DNA of 64,000 nt from Rhizobium oryzicola. Lineage in GTDB: Bacteria > Pseudomonadota > Alphaproteobacteria > Rhizobiales > Rhizobiaceae. The notes beneath the pieces are model-generated. The model was not told where the DNA came from, ran no database searches, and worked only from the letters and a program-made list of their open reading frames with translations. Of this stretch, positions 1 to 9,277 are shown in pieces (position 1 is the stretch's first letter; each line of letters starts with the position of its first letter). Both the position numbers and the translations under genes were made by a program. The stretch spans positions 558,001 to 622,000 of the forward strand of contig NZ_JAUKWQ010000003.1 of the NCBI RefSeq assembly GCF_030504645.1. The letters are read 5' to 3'.

Positions 1-1
1 A

Positions 2-1141
2 ATCTTCGACACAGGCTTCGGCGACCGGGTCTATTATAGGGTGACATCGGTCTGGGGTAGTCTTGTTTCAGGCTATGTGGACCTGAAGAGCCCGGACATC
101 GAGCGCGAAGGCCAGGATATTCTTTTCCGCAATACGAGCCTGCGCGCCATGACGCTGACCCATCCCGTCGTAGGACTTGGTCCGGATGGCGCCGTCAGCG
201 TCACCGTTGCCGTCACCCGCTTCAGCCAACAGGCCATGCGAACCGATCTTTGGTTTTCTGATTTCAATGATCAGATCCTGCTCGTCATCGTGGCTGGCCT
301 GGTCACGGTATTCGGGCTGCAGCGCGGTCTTGCACCTGTCCTGCGCCTTCGCGACGCGGTGCGTCAACGACGTCGCGATCAACTGGAGCCGTTTGACGAA
401 CAGCTGGTTCAAAGAGAACTGCGCCCGCTCGTAGCAGCGCTCAATGATTACATGACCCGCGTGCAAGGCCAGATGGCCGCGCAACGCCGGTTCGTGGCCA
501 ATGCCGCACATCAGCTGCGCACGCCGCTGACGCTGCTTGCCACACAGGCCAGCTTCGCCGCCCGCGAAAACGACCCAAGCCGCCGGGAAGAGGCGCTGCA
601 GGCCCTGGTCCGCAGCACGAGGCAGGCAACGCGCCTGGCGGAACAGCTTTTGACCCTCACCCGCGCCGAGCCGGGAAGCCGTGCGCCCCGCGCCGACCGC
701 ATCGACATGACAGCAGTCGCCCGGCAGGTTCTCGAAGCACATGCGGAGCAGGCCCTTCGCAAGAACATCGATCTTGGTCTCGAAGCCGAAGGCGAAGCCA
801 TCGTCATCGGCGATGGCACCATGCTGCGCGAGATGGTGGTGAACCTCGTGGACAACGCTCTGCGCTATACGCCGGACGGCGGCCGCGTGACCGTCAATGT
901 TCGGGGGACCGATGATCGGATCCTGGTAAGCGTGGATGACAACGGCCCTGGTATTCCCGAGGCCGAGCGCCATCAGGTGCTCGAGCGGTTTTACCGCATC
1001 ATGGGCACGCAAGCCGAAGGCAGCGGTCTCGGGCTCGCCATCGTCAAGGAAGTCGTCGAAGGCGCAGGCGGCACGGTGACGCTTGGCACATCGGATGGTG
1101 GCGGGCTGCATGTCGAGGTAAAGATACCGGCGGCGAACTGA
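2..1141 (+). CDS. Sensor histidine kinase, 5' end cut by window
   Basis: The frame is open from base 2, so the true start lies outside the window and the GTG at 41 is only an internal codon. The visible part is the C-terminal half of a membrane sensor of a two-component system. A hydrophobic stretch near the N-terminal third (LLVIVAGLVTVFGL) is the last transmembrane segment. It is followed by a HAMP-like linker, a HisKA H-box (NAAHQLRTPLTLL) with the phospho-accepting His, an N-box (NLVDNALRYTP), a G1 box (DNGPGIP) and a G2 box (GSGLGLAIV). The organisation resembles TctE/QseC-type kinases. The partner response regulator should lie just upstream, outside the window. The ligand is unknown. 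Confidence 0.9.
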   Translation: MFDTGFGDRVYYRVTSVWGSLVSGYVDLKSPDIEREGQDILFRNTSLRAMTLTHPVVGLGPDGAVSVTVAVTRFSQQAMRTDLWFSDFNDQILLVIVAGLVTVFGLQRGLAPVLRLRDAVRQRRRDQLEPFDEQLVQRELRPLVAALNDYMTRVQGQMAAQRRFVANAAHQLRTPLTLLATQASFAARENDPSRREEALQALVRSTRQATRLAEQLLTLTRAEPGSRAPRADRIDMTAVARQVLEAHAEQALRKNIDLGLEAEGEAIVIGDGTMLREMVVNLVDNALRYTPDGGRVTVNVRGTDDRILVSVDDNGPGIPEAERHQVLERFYRIMGTQAEGSGLGLAIVKEVVEGAGGTVTLGTSDGGGLHVEVKIPAAN

Positions 1142-1152
1142 ACACCGCCGGT
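1126..1152. terminator. Hairpin at the end of the sensor kinase gene
   Basis: An 8-bp GC-rich stem (1126-1133 with 1145-1152) spans the kinase stop codon and lies between two convergent genes. There is no clear T tract, so it is a weak candidate for a shared terminator. Confidence 0.3.
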
Positions 1153-1179
1153 CAAGTGGAAAGTTGAAAGGCCGACGCG

Positions 1180-2790
1180 TCAGAAGACCTGACGCAACAG
1201 GATGAACAGCAGGGAGGACAAAGCAATCGACGCAGGAAGCGTCAGCACCCATGCCAGCAGCATATTGCGAACGGTCGACCATTGCAGGCCGGAGCCATTG
1301 GCAGCCATGGTGCCTGCCACACCGGATGAAAGCACATGCGTGGTAGAGACTGGCAGCCCGAGATGGTCAGCTGCGCCGATCGTGACCATGGCAACCACCT
1401 CAGCAGCTGCACCCTGTCCGTACGTTAGATGTGTCTTGCCAATCTTTTCGCCGACAGTGACAACAATCCGCTTCCAGCCAACCATCGTCCCGAGGCCAAG
1501 CGCCAGCGCGACAGCCACCTTAACCCACAGCGGGATGAACTTGGTCGCATTATCCACGGCCGCATGATAGGCCTTGACCGCGTTGAGGTCGTCCGCCTGC
1601 ATGGGCAGAAGCTTGTTCTTGTCGATCAGCTTCAGAGCCTCACCGATCAGATAGATGTCATTGCGAATATTGCCGATCAGCGAGGTCGGGACGGCTTCCA
1701 GCGTCGGAAACTTCGAAATCTGCTCCGTGGAGCTATGCACGAATTGCTGCAAGGCAAGCGTGGTATTGTCATTCCACTTCTTCGTTTTGACGGCATTGGA
1801 TACTTCGGCACGTGCGTCAGTCACCGTGAGGCCAGGCTTCACGTATTTCTGCAGAGCGGCTTCCACGTTATGGGAAGCAATTTCGTAAGCGCGCAGATAT
1901 TGCGCATCCGGCGTGCGGTTGAGTGCGAAGGCGGTCGGCACGAGACCGATCAGAATGAGCATGATCAAGCCCATACCCTTCTGCCCGTCATTGGAGCCGT
2001 GCGCGAAGCTGACACCGGTGCAGGTGAAGATCAGCAGACCGCGAATCCACATCGGCGGCGGCTGGTTGCCTTTCGGTTCCTCGTAGAGCGCCTTGTTCCT
2101 AACCAGAAGCTTCAGCGCCAAAAGCAGGAGCGCGGAGCAAACAAAACCGATAAGGGGGGAAATCAACAGCGAAAGGCCAATATTGCTGGCTTGTGACCAG
2201 TCCACGCCGCTGGTCGCACTGCCCTGTGATGCCATGAACTGGTTGGCAAGGCCAACCCCAATAATAGAACCGATGAGGGTGTGGGAGCTGGACGAGGGAA
2301 GCCCGAGATACCAGGTCCCGAGGTTCCATATGATCGCAGCTGCCAACAAAGCGAAGACCATGGCAAGACCGGCGCCGGACCCGACTTGCAAAATAAGCTC
2401 AACCGGCAGCAGAGACACAATCCCGAATGCGACGGCACCAGATGACAAGACAACGCCGAGAAAGTTGAAGAAACCGGACCAGATGACCGCGATCTCTGCT
2501 GGCAGCGAGCGAGTGTAGATTACGGTCGCGACAGCGTTGGCGGTATCATGAAAGCCGTTGACGAACTCGAAGCCAAGCGCAATCAGCAGTGCCAGTCCCA
2601 GCAGGATCCACGGCACATAGGTCGCGCTCTGCAAATCCTGCGCAAGCGCATAACCGATATAGGCAAGGCCACCCAGGAGGATCGCCAGAAAGATCGGCGT
2701 GAACCATTTACCGACCACCGATGGGTGCTCGAGAGGATGATGCGCACGAGTGTGTTGGGGAGAAAGGCCTGCATTGGTCGCGTCAGTCAC
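1180..2790 (-). CDS. Low-affinity inorganic phosphate transporter, Pit family
   Basis: This is an integral membrane symporter of the PiT family that imports phosphate, usually as a neutral metal-phosphate complex. The paired PiT signatures are present: FVNGFHDTANAVATVIYT in the N-terminal half and the matching HGSNDGQKGMG stretch later. A second conserved region near the C-terminus reads GLPVSTTHVLSSGVAG. About ten hydrophobic segments flank a central hydrophilic loop. At 536 residues the length is normal. A GTG at 2790 is preferred because GAGGAA lies 7 nt before it; the ATG at 2814 has no well-placed ribosome site. It is convergent with the sensor kinase, and no phoU-like pit accessory gene is adjacent. 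Confidence 0.9.
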   Translation of the reverse strand: MTDATNAGLSPQHTRAHHPLEHPSVVGKWFTPIFLAILLGGLAYIGYALAQDLQSATYVPWILLGLALLIALGFEFVNGFHDTANAVATVIYTRSLPAEIAVIWSGFFNFLGVVLSSGAVAFGIVSLLPVELILQVGSGAGLAMVFALLAAAIIWNLGTWYLGLPSSSSHTLIGSIIGVGLANQFMASQGSATSGVDWSQASNIGLSLLISPLIGFVCSALLLLALKLLVRNKALYEEPKGNQPPPMWIRGLLIFTCTGVSFAHGSNDGQKGMGLIMLILIGLVPTAFALNRTPDAQYLRAYEIASHNVEAALQKYVKPGLTVTDARAEVSNAVKTKKWNDNTTLALQQFVHSSTEQISKFPTLEAVPTSLIGNIRNDIYLIGEALKLIDKNKLLPMQADDLNAVKAYHAAVDNATKFIPLWVKVAVALALGLGTMVGWKRIVVTVGEKIGKTHLTYGQGAAAEVVAMVTIGAADHLGLPVSTTHVLSSGVAGTMAANGSGLQWSTVRNMLLAWVLTLPASIALSSLLFILLRQVF

Positions 2791-2882
2791 GTCATGTTCC
2801 TCGCGTCTTGGCATGATTGACGAATGTTAAGCATTTCCTCATGAACCGGTTGTGACAGCGCTAACGGTCTGCACGCAGCGGC

Positions 2883-3241
2883 TAGAGCGGAGTTCGACCT
2901 GATTGAATCATTCTGCGGCAATGGATTTTCGTCAGGAACCAGGATTTTGCCGAAGGGCATATCTCGATACACGTCCGAGGCGAAAGCCGAAGTTAATGAC
3001 GAAAATACATGCCGCCCACCGGTCACGCCGCTTTGCAGACGGCAAAGCGACAAGCGTGCCCGGTATGTCAAATGCTGGCCGGATTGCCTTAGCAATCCGG
3101 CGGGTGGGTTGGCCGAAACCGGCCGTCCACTTTGTCGAAGGGCTTGGCCGTATGCGAGAGCGACGACACGCGCCCTTCTCCTCGTGGAACGAACCGGTTT
3201 GGGTCAACAGAAGTGATCCAATCAGATCGAATTCTGCTCTA
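2883..3241. repeat. MITE/RIME-like element with 31-bp inverted ends
   Basis: The ends 2883-2913 and 3211-3241 are inverted copies of one 31-bp sequence (25 of 31 positions match, all differences are transitions), beginning TAGAGC and containing GATTG(A/G)ATCA. Between them are internal hairpins: 3078-3087 pairs perfectly with 3092-3101 around a 4-nt loop, and the region near 3030-3050 carries a CGCTTTGC/GCAAAGCG pair. No convincing coding frame crosses it. This structure fits a non-autonomous mobile or palindromic intergenic mosaic element of the type described in rhizobia. It fills most of the gap between the Pit gene and the next gene. Confidence 0.6.
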
Positions 3242-3246
3242 TGGGC

Positions 3247-3720
3247 CTACAACACCGCACTCTCGATCAACCCGGCACGGCGATGATCCTTCTCCCGTCC
3301 GCAGAGCCGAAAGAGTGCCGCCAGTCCTTGGGGCGTAGGGAGGAAAACAACTTCGGATCCCACACGATGCGCACGGGTCTCTCCGACGCTTATTTCCGCC
3401 CAACCGGAAGCCGTTGAGATACAGAATCCGCCAAGCAATTCCACCGGAACAGGACCGAGGTTAGGGCGCAGAAGATAGTCAGACCGGAAACGGGCCGAGC
3501 GTCCATCTGCATGATTGTGCCAAGAGAAGGCTTCGCTCAAACGTGCGGCGGCAGTTGCCGATATAATGACGTCAATGTCGGCGACGGGACCCTTTTCCAA
3601 GCCGTAAAGAACCATGGCGGCACCGCCAAAGACCAGCCACGGCACCTCCTGCTCGTTCAGAAGCCGCGCCACGTTTTCGAGGCTTTGCCGGAAGAGGTCA
3701 TCATCAACGGGGATTTCCAT
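3247..3720 (-). CDS. Nucleotidyltransferase-fold protein, function unknown
   Basis: The 157-residue protein has the core of the minimal nucleotidyltransferase fold: GGAAMVLYG followed by a D-x-D pair in VADIDVII. Proteins of this kind include MNT/AbiEii-like antitoxins or toxins and DUF6036-type proteins. No partner (HEPN protein or AbiEi) is next to it, so a toxin-antitoxin role is not supported. The ATG at 3720 was chosen because the homologous core begins right after it, although AGGAGG lies only 1 nt before it; an upstream ATG at 3756 is possible. It is directly adjacent to the mobile-element-like repeat. Confidence 0.6.
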   Translation of the reverse strand: MEIPVDDDLFRQSLENVARLLNEQEVPWLVFGGAAMVLYGLEKGPVADIDVIISATAAARLSEAFSWHNHADGRSARFRSDYLLRPNLGPVPVELLGGFCISTASGWAEISVGETRAHRVGSEVVFLPTPQGLAALFRLCGREKDHRRAGLIESAVL

Positions 3721-3821
3721 GCCTCCTGCCCTACAAACACCGTGTGACCGGTGCATGACATGACATGCACGGCACAGGATTCAAAGGTGAATTGTGTCGC
3801 CGAATTCACAGGCACTGAATG

Positions 3822-3857
3822 CCCAGCCGCCCGCAGCTTGCGCTGCGGGCGGCTGGG
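3822..3857. terminator. Strong hairpin downstream of the NitT/TauT operon
   Basis: A perfect 16-bp GC-rich stem (3822-3837 with 3842-3857) closes on a 4-nt loop, 24 bp beyond the permease stop codon on the minus strand. It probably terminates the ABC operon. The T tract is poor on the minus-strand side. Confidence 0.65.
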
Positions 3858-3880
3858 ATTATTTCACAAGTGGTGTCAGT

Positions 3881-4759
3881 TTAATGCGTATCGAGGCTCT
3901 GTTGAGGACGCCACTTGGCGAGCCGGTTCTCGATCAGCGTCATCACATATTCAGCGGCGAGCGTAACGATCATGACCAGTACGATGGCGGCGAACATGCC
4001 GGCGGCATCGAAGGTGCCCTTGGCAATCGAGATCAGCTGACCGATACCGAAACGGGCGCCAACGAACTCGCCTACGATCGCGCCGATGATGGCGAAGCCG
4101 AAGGAGACGTGGAGGCTCGCAAAGATCCAGCTCATGGCAGACGGGATGATGACGGTACGCGTCACCTGCCAATCGGACGCGCCGAGGATGCGGGCATTGG
4201 CGATCATGTCGCGGTCTGCTTCGCGCACACCCTGGAAGGCATTGGCGAACACGACGAAAAATACCATGATGAAGGCGAGCGCCACCTTGGAGGCGAGGCC
4301 AAGACCCATGATCATGATGAAGATCGGCGCCAGTACCACACGCGGGATCGAATTGATTGCCTTGATGTAGACCGAGAAGATATCGGAGAGCAGCTTGTTG
4401 CGGCCGAGACCAATACCGACGACGACACCGGCGATGGAGCCGGAGAAGAAGCCGATCAGCGCCTCTTCCATGGTGATGCCCAGATTGTACCAGAGCGAAC
4501 CTTCTGTCGTGCCGTTCACCGCCCAATCATAAAGGCGGTCAGCCACGGCGCTCGGGCTTGCGTAGAAGAAGGGATCGATCCAGTTCATTTGCGACGAAAG
4601 TTCCCACAGACCGAGCGAGCCGATCAGGATCGCGATCTGCCAGAACAGCACGACCTGCTTGCGTCGCTTGATGGACTTCAGCGCAGCTGCCTCGATTTCC
4701 TTGTCCGATGTGCCGGGCCGGAAGATGGCGGCGGGGGCTTCCATGGTGATATCTGCCAT
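3881..4759 (-). CDS. ABC transporter permease, NitT/TauT (SsuC-like) family
   Basis: This is the inner-membrane component of an importer for nitrate, sulfonate, pyrimidine-precursor or similar small anionic substrates. It has about six hydrophobic segments and a BPD_transp_1 domain with the EAA-loop region around ANARILGASDWQVTRTVIIPSAM. The 292-residue length is typical. Start at 4759 is supported by GAGGGAGG 7 nt upstream; a longer frame to 4846 would overlap the ATPase gene. It is the third gene of the operon (binding protein, ATPase, permease), 14 bp after the ATPase stop. The substrate cannot be read from the permease. Confidence 0.88.
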   Translation of the reverse strand: MADITMEAPAAIFRPGTSDKEIEAAALKSIKRRKQVVLFWQIAILIGSLGLWELSSQMNWIDPFFYASPSAVADRLYDWAVNGTTEGSLWYNLGITMEEALIGFFSGSIAGVVVGIGLGRNKLLSDIFSVYIKAINSIPRVVLAPIFIMIMGLGLASKVALAFIMVFFVVFANAFQGVREADRDMIANARILGASDWQVTRTVIIPSAMSWIFASLHVSFGFAIIGAIVGEFVGARFGIGQLISIAKGTFDAAGMFAAIVLVMIVTLAAEYVMTLIENRLAKWRPQQSLDTH

Positions 4760-4773
4760 CGTCTTGTCCTCCC

Positions 4774-5592
4774 TCAAGCGGCTTCGCTGGCGCGGCGATA
4801 GCTGGTTTCGACTTCCTGACGAAGATCTTCCCAGATGGTTTTGCAATAATCGATGAAGTTCTGCTCGTAGCGGATCTCGGAGACGACGCGCGGACGCGGA
4901 AGGTCAATGTTATAGACCGACTTCACCGTGGCGGGGCCCGCCGTCAGAACATAGACCTTGTCGGCGAGTGCAACGGCTTCTTCCAGATCATGCGTCACGA
5001 AGACGACCGACGCCTGGCGCTCAGCCCAGAGCTTCAACAGTTCCTCATGCATCACGGTACGGGTCTGCACATCGAGCGCCGAGAAAGGCTCGTCCATCAG
5101 CAGGATTTCCGGCTCGTTGATGAAGGTTTGCGCCAGTGCGACACGCTTGCGCATGCCGCCCGAAAGCTGGTGCGGATAATGATGCAGGAATTTGGACAGT
5201 CCTACACGTGCCAGCCAGTCCTTGGCCATGCGTTCGGCCTCCGCCTTGGACTTGCCTCGGAAGAGCGGGCCTGCCATGACGTTGTCGATGACGTTTTTCC
5301 AGGGGAACAACGCGTCTTTCTGGAAGGCGAAGCCGACACGTCGGTCGATACCATTGACCGGTCCGCCCATCAGCCGCACTTCGCCGGCACTTGGCTTCGC
5401 AAGACCGGTCACGAGATTGAGTGTCGTGGATTTGCCGCAGCCGGTCGGGCCGACAACGGCCACGAACTCGCCGCGCTCGACGGTCATATTGAAATCGCGC
5501 AGCGCCATCAGCGTCTTGCCGGTGGGAGACACGAAGCGGCGTGTCACATTGATCAGTTCGATGGCCGGGCTGCGGCTCGGTTCACTGGCCAT
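4774..5592 (-). CDS. ABC transporter ATP-binding protein, NitT/TauT family
   Basis: This 272-residue cytoplasmic ATPase energises the adjacent permease. Walker A is [10 protein letters not shown], the ABC signature is [13 protein letters not shown] and Walker B is [12 protein letters not shown], followed by the H-loop [10 protein letters not shown]. Start at 5592 is supported by AAAGGA about 7 nt upstream. A longer frame to 5676 would add residues unlike the family. It lies between the binding-protein and permease genes on the same strand. Confidence 0.9.
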   Translation of the reverse strand: MASEPSRSPAIELINVTRRFVSPTGKTLMALRDFNMTVERGEFVAVVGPTGCGKSTTLNLVTGLAKPSAGEVRLMGGPVNGIDRRVGFAFQKDALFPWKNVIDNVMAGPLFRGKSKAEAERMAKDWLARVGLSKFLHHYPHQLSGGMRKRVALAQTFINEPEILLMDEPFSALDVQTRTVMHEELLKLWAERQASVVFVTHDLEEAVALADKVYVLTAGPATVKSVYNIDLPRPRVVSEIRYEQNFIDYCKTIWEDLRQEVETSYRRASEAA

Positions 5593-5696
5593 GGGGCATC
5601 CTTTCGGCGGCGCGATCTGCGCCCGCAGAGTAAAATGGAACGAGGTGAAAGGGAGCCGGCGGTGAAGCCGGCTCAATCAGCGCATCTGGCAGCGGA

Positions 5697-6719
5697 TCAG
5701 TTGGTCGCCGCCTTCTTCACGAATTCGCTCGTGTAGGTCTTCGCTAGATCGATCTGCTTGCCCTTCACGTTCTTGGAGAATTCAGAGAGAACGGCGAGAA
5801 CCGTCTTCGGACCATCTTCCGGCATCACGCCATCGGGCGTAAACATGCCCTTGCCGGCATCGAGAGCCTTGATATAACCCTCCTTGTCGCCAACGTAGAA
5901 GTCCTTCGGCATCTTCTCGGCAATTTCCGCCGCGGAATGCGTGTTGATGAATTTCAGCGTCTTGACGAAAGCGTTGGCCAGCTTCTGCACCTGCTCCTTG
6001 TGCGCATTCACCCAGGCCGTTTCCATGTAGAGCGAAGCCGCCGGATAGGTGCCGCCAAGCGCTTCACGGGTCTTGTCGACCGTGCGCAGATCGACGAGGA
6101 CAGATGCCTCGCCCGTCTTCACCATGCGGGAAATGGTCGGCTCCGTCGTCATGCCACCCTGGATGGTGCCCTGCTGGATGGCCGCGATGAAAGTGCCACC
6201 GGCGCCTACGGGAATGGTAGTGATTTCACCCGGCTTCAGGCCGGCCTTGGCCGCCATGTAGAGCGTCAGGAAGTTGGTGGAAGAACCGAGGCCGGTTACG
6301 CCAAGGCTCTTGCCCTTGAAATCGGCGAAAGACTTGATTTCGGGATTTTTGGCCGAGACCAGTTCCACTTCACCCGGTGCCTGGCTGAACTGGACGACCG
6401 ACTGCACGAACTTGCCCTTGGCCTGCAGATCGACGCAGTGATCGTAGAAGCCGACGACACCCTGTACGGCGCCAGCAAGAAGCTGGTTTTCGGCGTCGAC
6501 ACCGGCCGCTTCGTTCAGAAGCTCGACGTCGATGCCCTCATCCTTGAAATAGCCAAGCCCTTCGGCCAGCTTGGCGGGCAGATAGATCTGCTTTTCGTAG
6601 CCGCCAACCATGATGGTGATCTTGTCGGCAGCATGGGACATGGCGGTGCTTGCCAACAGTGAGGCAGCAGCAAAAGCAGACAGGGAAAGAGCGCGGAAAG
6701 TGGCGCGTGCAGAACGCAT
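5697..6719 (-). CDS. ABC transporter substrate-binding protein, NMT1/TauA-like
   Basis: This 340-residue periplasmic binding protein has a signal peptide ending near STAMSHA-ADKI. The mature part has the NMT1/THI5 arrangement: YEKQIYLPAKLAEGLGYFKDEGID at the start, a GFYDHCVDLQAKGK segment that lines the cleft in nitrate/sulfonate/pyrimidine-type binders, then GKSLGVTGLGSSTNFL. GAGGAGG precedes the ATG. It is the first gene of a three-gene importer operon. The ligand could be a sulfonate, a pyrimidine or thiamine precursor, or an aromatic acid; the sequence does not decide. It is divergent from the M20 peptidase gene, which may share its control region. Confidence 0.87.
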   Translation of the reverse strand: MRSARATFRALSLSAFAAASLLASTAMSHAADKITIMVGGYEKQIYLPAKLAEGLGYFKDEGIDVELLNEAAGVDAENQLLAGAVQGVVGFYDHCVDLQAKGKFVQSVVQFSQAPGEVELVSAKNPEIKSFADFKGKSLGVTGLGSSTNFLTLYMAAKAGLKPGEITTIPVGAGGTFIAAIQQGTIQGGMTTEPTISRMVKTGEASVLVDLRTVDKTREALGGTYPAASLYMETAWVNAHKEQVQKLANAFVKTLKFINTHSAAEIAEKMPKDFYVGDKEGYIKALDAGKGMFTPDGVMPEDGPKTVLAVLSEFSKNVKGKQIDLAKTYTSEFVKKAATN

Positions 6720-6904
6720 GGATGAACCTCCTCATGGTCATCGTATCGATGGCACGCTGCTTTGCGCGTCTCCTCCACGATACGTCGCTTGCAGCATAAG
6801 GAGCTTAGCTTTCAGTCCGCTTTCATTCGTCAATTTTTTATGAACTTTTCAAGTGGCGCAGGAATGCTAGAAACCATAGGCAAAGCTGCAACGGATTCTG
6901 ATTG

Positions 6905-8047
6905 ATGACGAAACAATTTACCGCTGACGATATCGACACAACCGCCCTTCTTGCGGAACTGAAGCAGTGGGTGGAAATGGAGACCCCAACGGCGGATGGC
7001 GCTGCCGTGAACCGTTTGGCGGATCGAGTTGAAAAACTTGCCAAGGCAGCAAATCTGGAGATCGAGCGCCATCCGGGCACTCTGGGCTTCGGCGACGTAC
7101 TGGCCGTCGGCACGCCTCGGCCGGCGGGCAGCAATGCCAAGACGATCCTGATCCTTGCACATCTAGATACGGTTCATGCTCACGGCACACTGACAAGTCA
7201 GCTGCCTCTTCGGCAGGAGGGTGACAAGCTCTATGGTCCCGGCATCTATGACATGAAATCCGGCGCGCTGATGGCGCTTGAAGCGGTCAAGCTGGCAGCA
7301 AGCGCAGGCTCACATCTGCCTGTCGACCTTGTCTTCGTACCGGACGAGGAAATGGGTAGCCTCTCCTCGCGCCAGGTTATCGAGGCCTATGCCTCGAAAG
7401 CCGCCTATGCCCTGGTTGTGGAACCGGCGCGGGATGGCGGCAAGATCGTCGTCGCCCGCAAGGGGATCGCCATGTATGACATAGCCGTCCACGGGCGCGC
7501 CTCTCATGCCGGCACACGCCCGCAGGATGGCAGGAGCGCCATTCGCGCCGCCGCACGGCTGGTGCTGGAACTGGAGGCACTGAATGATCCTGAGCGTGGC
7601 ATCACGGTCACCGTCGGGACAATCGAAGGCGGAACGGGGCGCAACACTGTGCCTGCCCTCTGCCGAATGCAGGTAGACGTGCGCATCCCGGACGCAAAGA
7701 CGGCGCGCGAGATCACAGACAAGATCATGGCGATGAAGCCTGTTGATCCTGACATTACATTCGAGATCACTGGCGATCTGAACCGTCCACCGTTCTCGCA
7801 ATCTGAGGAAAGCCGAAAGCTCTTTGCGCACACGGCGAAGCTTGCCGCGCAACTTGATATTAGACTGGAAGGCGTCACCACCGGCGGCGGGTCGGACGGT
7901 AACTTTACGTCCGCCATGGGCATTCCAACGCTTGACGGGCTGGGTGCCGATGGTGCCGGCGCGCACACGTTCAACGAGTATATCCTTGTCAGCAGCGTGG
8001 CGCCCCGAACGGCTCTCCTGACAAACCTCTTGCTGACTCTCACCTGA
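6905..8047 (+). CDS. M20 family metallopeptidase, carboxypeptidase G2-like
   Basis: This 380-residue cytoplasmic di-zinc amidohydrolase is probably a peptidase or deacylase. M20 landmarks are in order: LAHLDTV (first zinc ligand), YDMKSG (bridging Asp), DEEMGS (catalytic Glu and ligand), VVEPA (ligand) and a C-terminal GAGAHTFNEY (last His ligand), with a dimerisation domain starting at HGRASHAGTRPQ. ATG at 6905 is taken as start; a TTG directly precedes it. It is divergent from the NitT/TauT operon, which suggests but does not prove that it hydrolyses an imported N-acyl or glutamyl compound. Confidence 0.85.
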   Translation: MTKQFTADDIDTTALLAELKQWVEMETPTADGAAVNRLADRVEKLAKAANLEIERHPGTLGFGDVLAVGTPRPAGSNAKTILILAHLDTVHAHGTLTSQLPLRQEGDKLYGPGIYDMKSGALMALEAVKLAASAGSHLPVDLVFVPDEEMGSLSSRQVIEAYASKAAYALVVEPARDGGKIVVARKGIAMYDIAVHGRASHAGTRPQDGRSAIRAAARLVLELEALNDPERGITVTVGTIEGGTGRNTVPALCRMQVDVRIPDAKTAREITDKIMAMKPVDPDITFEITGDLNRPPFSQSEESRKLFAHTAKLAAQLDIRLEGVTTGGGSDGNFTSAMGIPTLDGLGADGAGAHTFNEYILVSSVAPRTALLTNLLLTLT

Positions 8048-8240
8048 AGCCGCCCTGCGAAGACTGTTGTGGCTTGAGGTTGCAATAACCTTCGTTCTGT
8101 TGCGATTATTGAGCAAAGTAGTTGGGAACAAAGGCATCTTTGCCGAGACTTCTGACAGTTGCGAAGAGGCATTGGCGAGACCCATGTATTGTAATAGTTT
8201 ATGCATCAGCAAATCTTGAAATAGACGGAAGGGAACGAAG

Positions 8241-9146
8241 GTGACCCACAGCGCTATGGAGGCAAGTCCACACGCACTGCGCGATCCTTTCGGTTGCCAG
8301 GTCGACAAGCTGCAGGAAGATCGGCAGATCAGCAGCCCCCATATTCGGTTCTTCCGAAAAGCTGCAGATAAGGGTCCGGGACAGGTCGTCAGTGCTGGCG
8401 GGAACGAGGGCTATTTGCTGGGTGTTTCACTGTCCGCAGGCCATCAGCGCAAGATCTTCAGGGAGCATCACGCGACGATTCACGATTTCGAGCGGGATGC
8501 GATTTATCTTCGCGCGGCATCGGAAGACTACAAGGCGGATCTCGCCGGATCTTTCAACTTCGTACTCATGGAAATCACCCGACACGATCTGGAGGCAATT
8601 GCCGATCAGGCGGATTTGCAGGATGTCTCTGCCCTCTCCATCGTGACCGCCGAGCCGGATGCCATGCTGGCAAGCCTGGTACGGTCGCTGTTTGCAGCAC
8701 ATCCCGCATCAAACAAACTCAACGAGTTGTTTGTGGACCAGATTGCCTGCGGAATTGGCGTCCATCTCGTCAATCGCTACGGCAATGGCCGCAAGTTTGG
8801 AGGGCACCCGGAACTGCTTCTCTCAGTCAGCCAGGAAAACCTGATCAAGGATGCTATGCTTCAGCAACTGGGCCGGGTTCCGTCGATTGATGAGCTTGCC
8901 GGATTACTTGGAATGGGCGCGGCAACCTTCATTCGCGCCTTCCGCAAGTCAACAGGCATGACCCCCAGCGCCTGGTATGAACAGGCACGCCTGGATATCG
9001 CATGTGCTCTGTTGAGACGCTCCTCGATGGATATTGATGAAATCGTGATAGCCTGTGGCTATAGCGGTCGGTCTCATCTGCGCCGGATCTTCGAATTCAA
9101 GCTCGGTGTAACGCCGGAGGCGTGGCGCAGTTCTGTGTTATGCTGA
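8241..9146 (+). CDS. AraC family transcriptional regulator
   Basis: The 301-residue protein has an N-terminal sensory domain and a complete C-terminal AraC DNA-binding domain with two helix-turn-helix units (IDELAGLLGMGAATFIRAF and IDEIVIACGYSGRSHLRRIF). The GTG start at 8241 has GAAGGGA 7-8 nt upstream. It is the first of four related regulators placed side by side up to 12051. Its middle region (LNELFVDQIACGIGVHLVNRYG) matches the same segment in the next two. No obvious metabolic target gene adjoins, so it may act at a distance. Confidence 0.85.
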   Translation: MTHSAMEASPHALRDPFGCQVDKLQEDRQISSPHIRFFRKAADKGPGQVVSAGGNEGYLLGVSLSAGHQRKIFREHHATIHDFERDAIYLRAASEDYKADLAGSFNFVLMEITRHDLEAIADQADLQDVSALSIVTAEPDAMLASLVRSLFAAHPASNKLNELFVDQIACGIGVHLVNRYGNGRKFGGHPELLLSVSQENLIKDAMLQQLGRVPSIDELAGLLGMGAATFIRAFRKSTGMTPSAWYEQARLDIACALLRRSSMDIDEIVIACGYSGRSHLRRIFEFKLGVTPEAWRSSVLC

Positions 9147-9277
9147 GGCCAGAGGGCTCCAGCGGGCGACTTGTTGAACATCAGTACGGTCTGGCTCTCA
9201 GTCATCGAACCATCCTTCAAGAGTAGCTCGAAAATTTCGAGGTATGGTTGCTGCTTGTCCTACACAACAGGCAGGCG

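Noticed and set aside
68-1282. 404-codon open frame on the minus strand
   Set aside because: It is fully antisense to the sensor kinase, whose domains are unmistakable, and its translation resembles no protein family.
3247-3720. Toxin-antitoxin system
   Set aside because: Only the nucleotidyltransferase-fold protein is present; the partner needed for such a call is missing.
3794-4801. 335-codon open frame on the plus strand
   Set aside because: It is antisense to the NitT/TauT permease and has a His/Asp-rich composition typical of shadow frames in GC-rich genomes.
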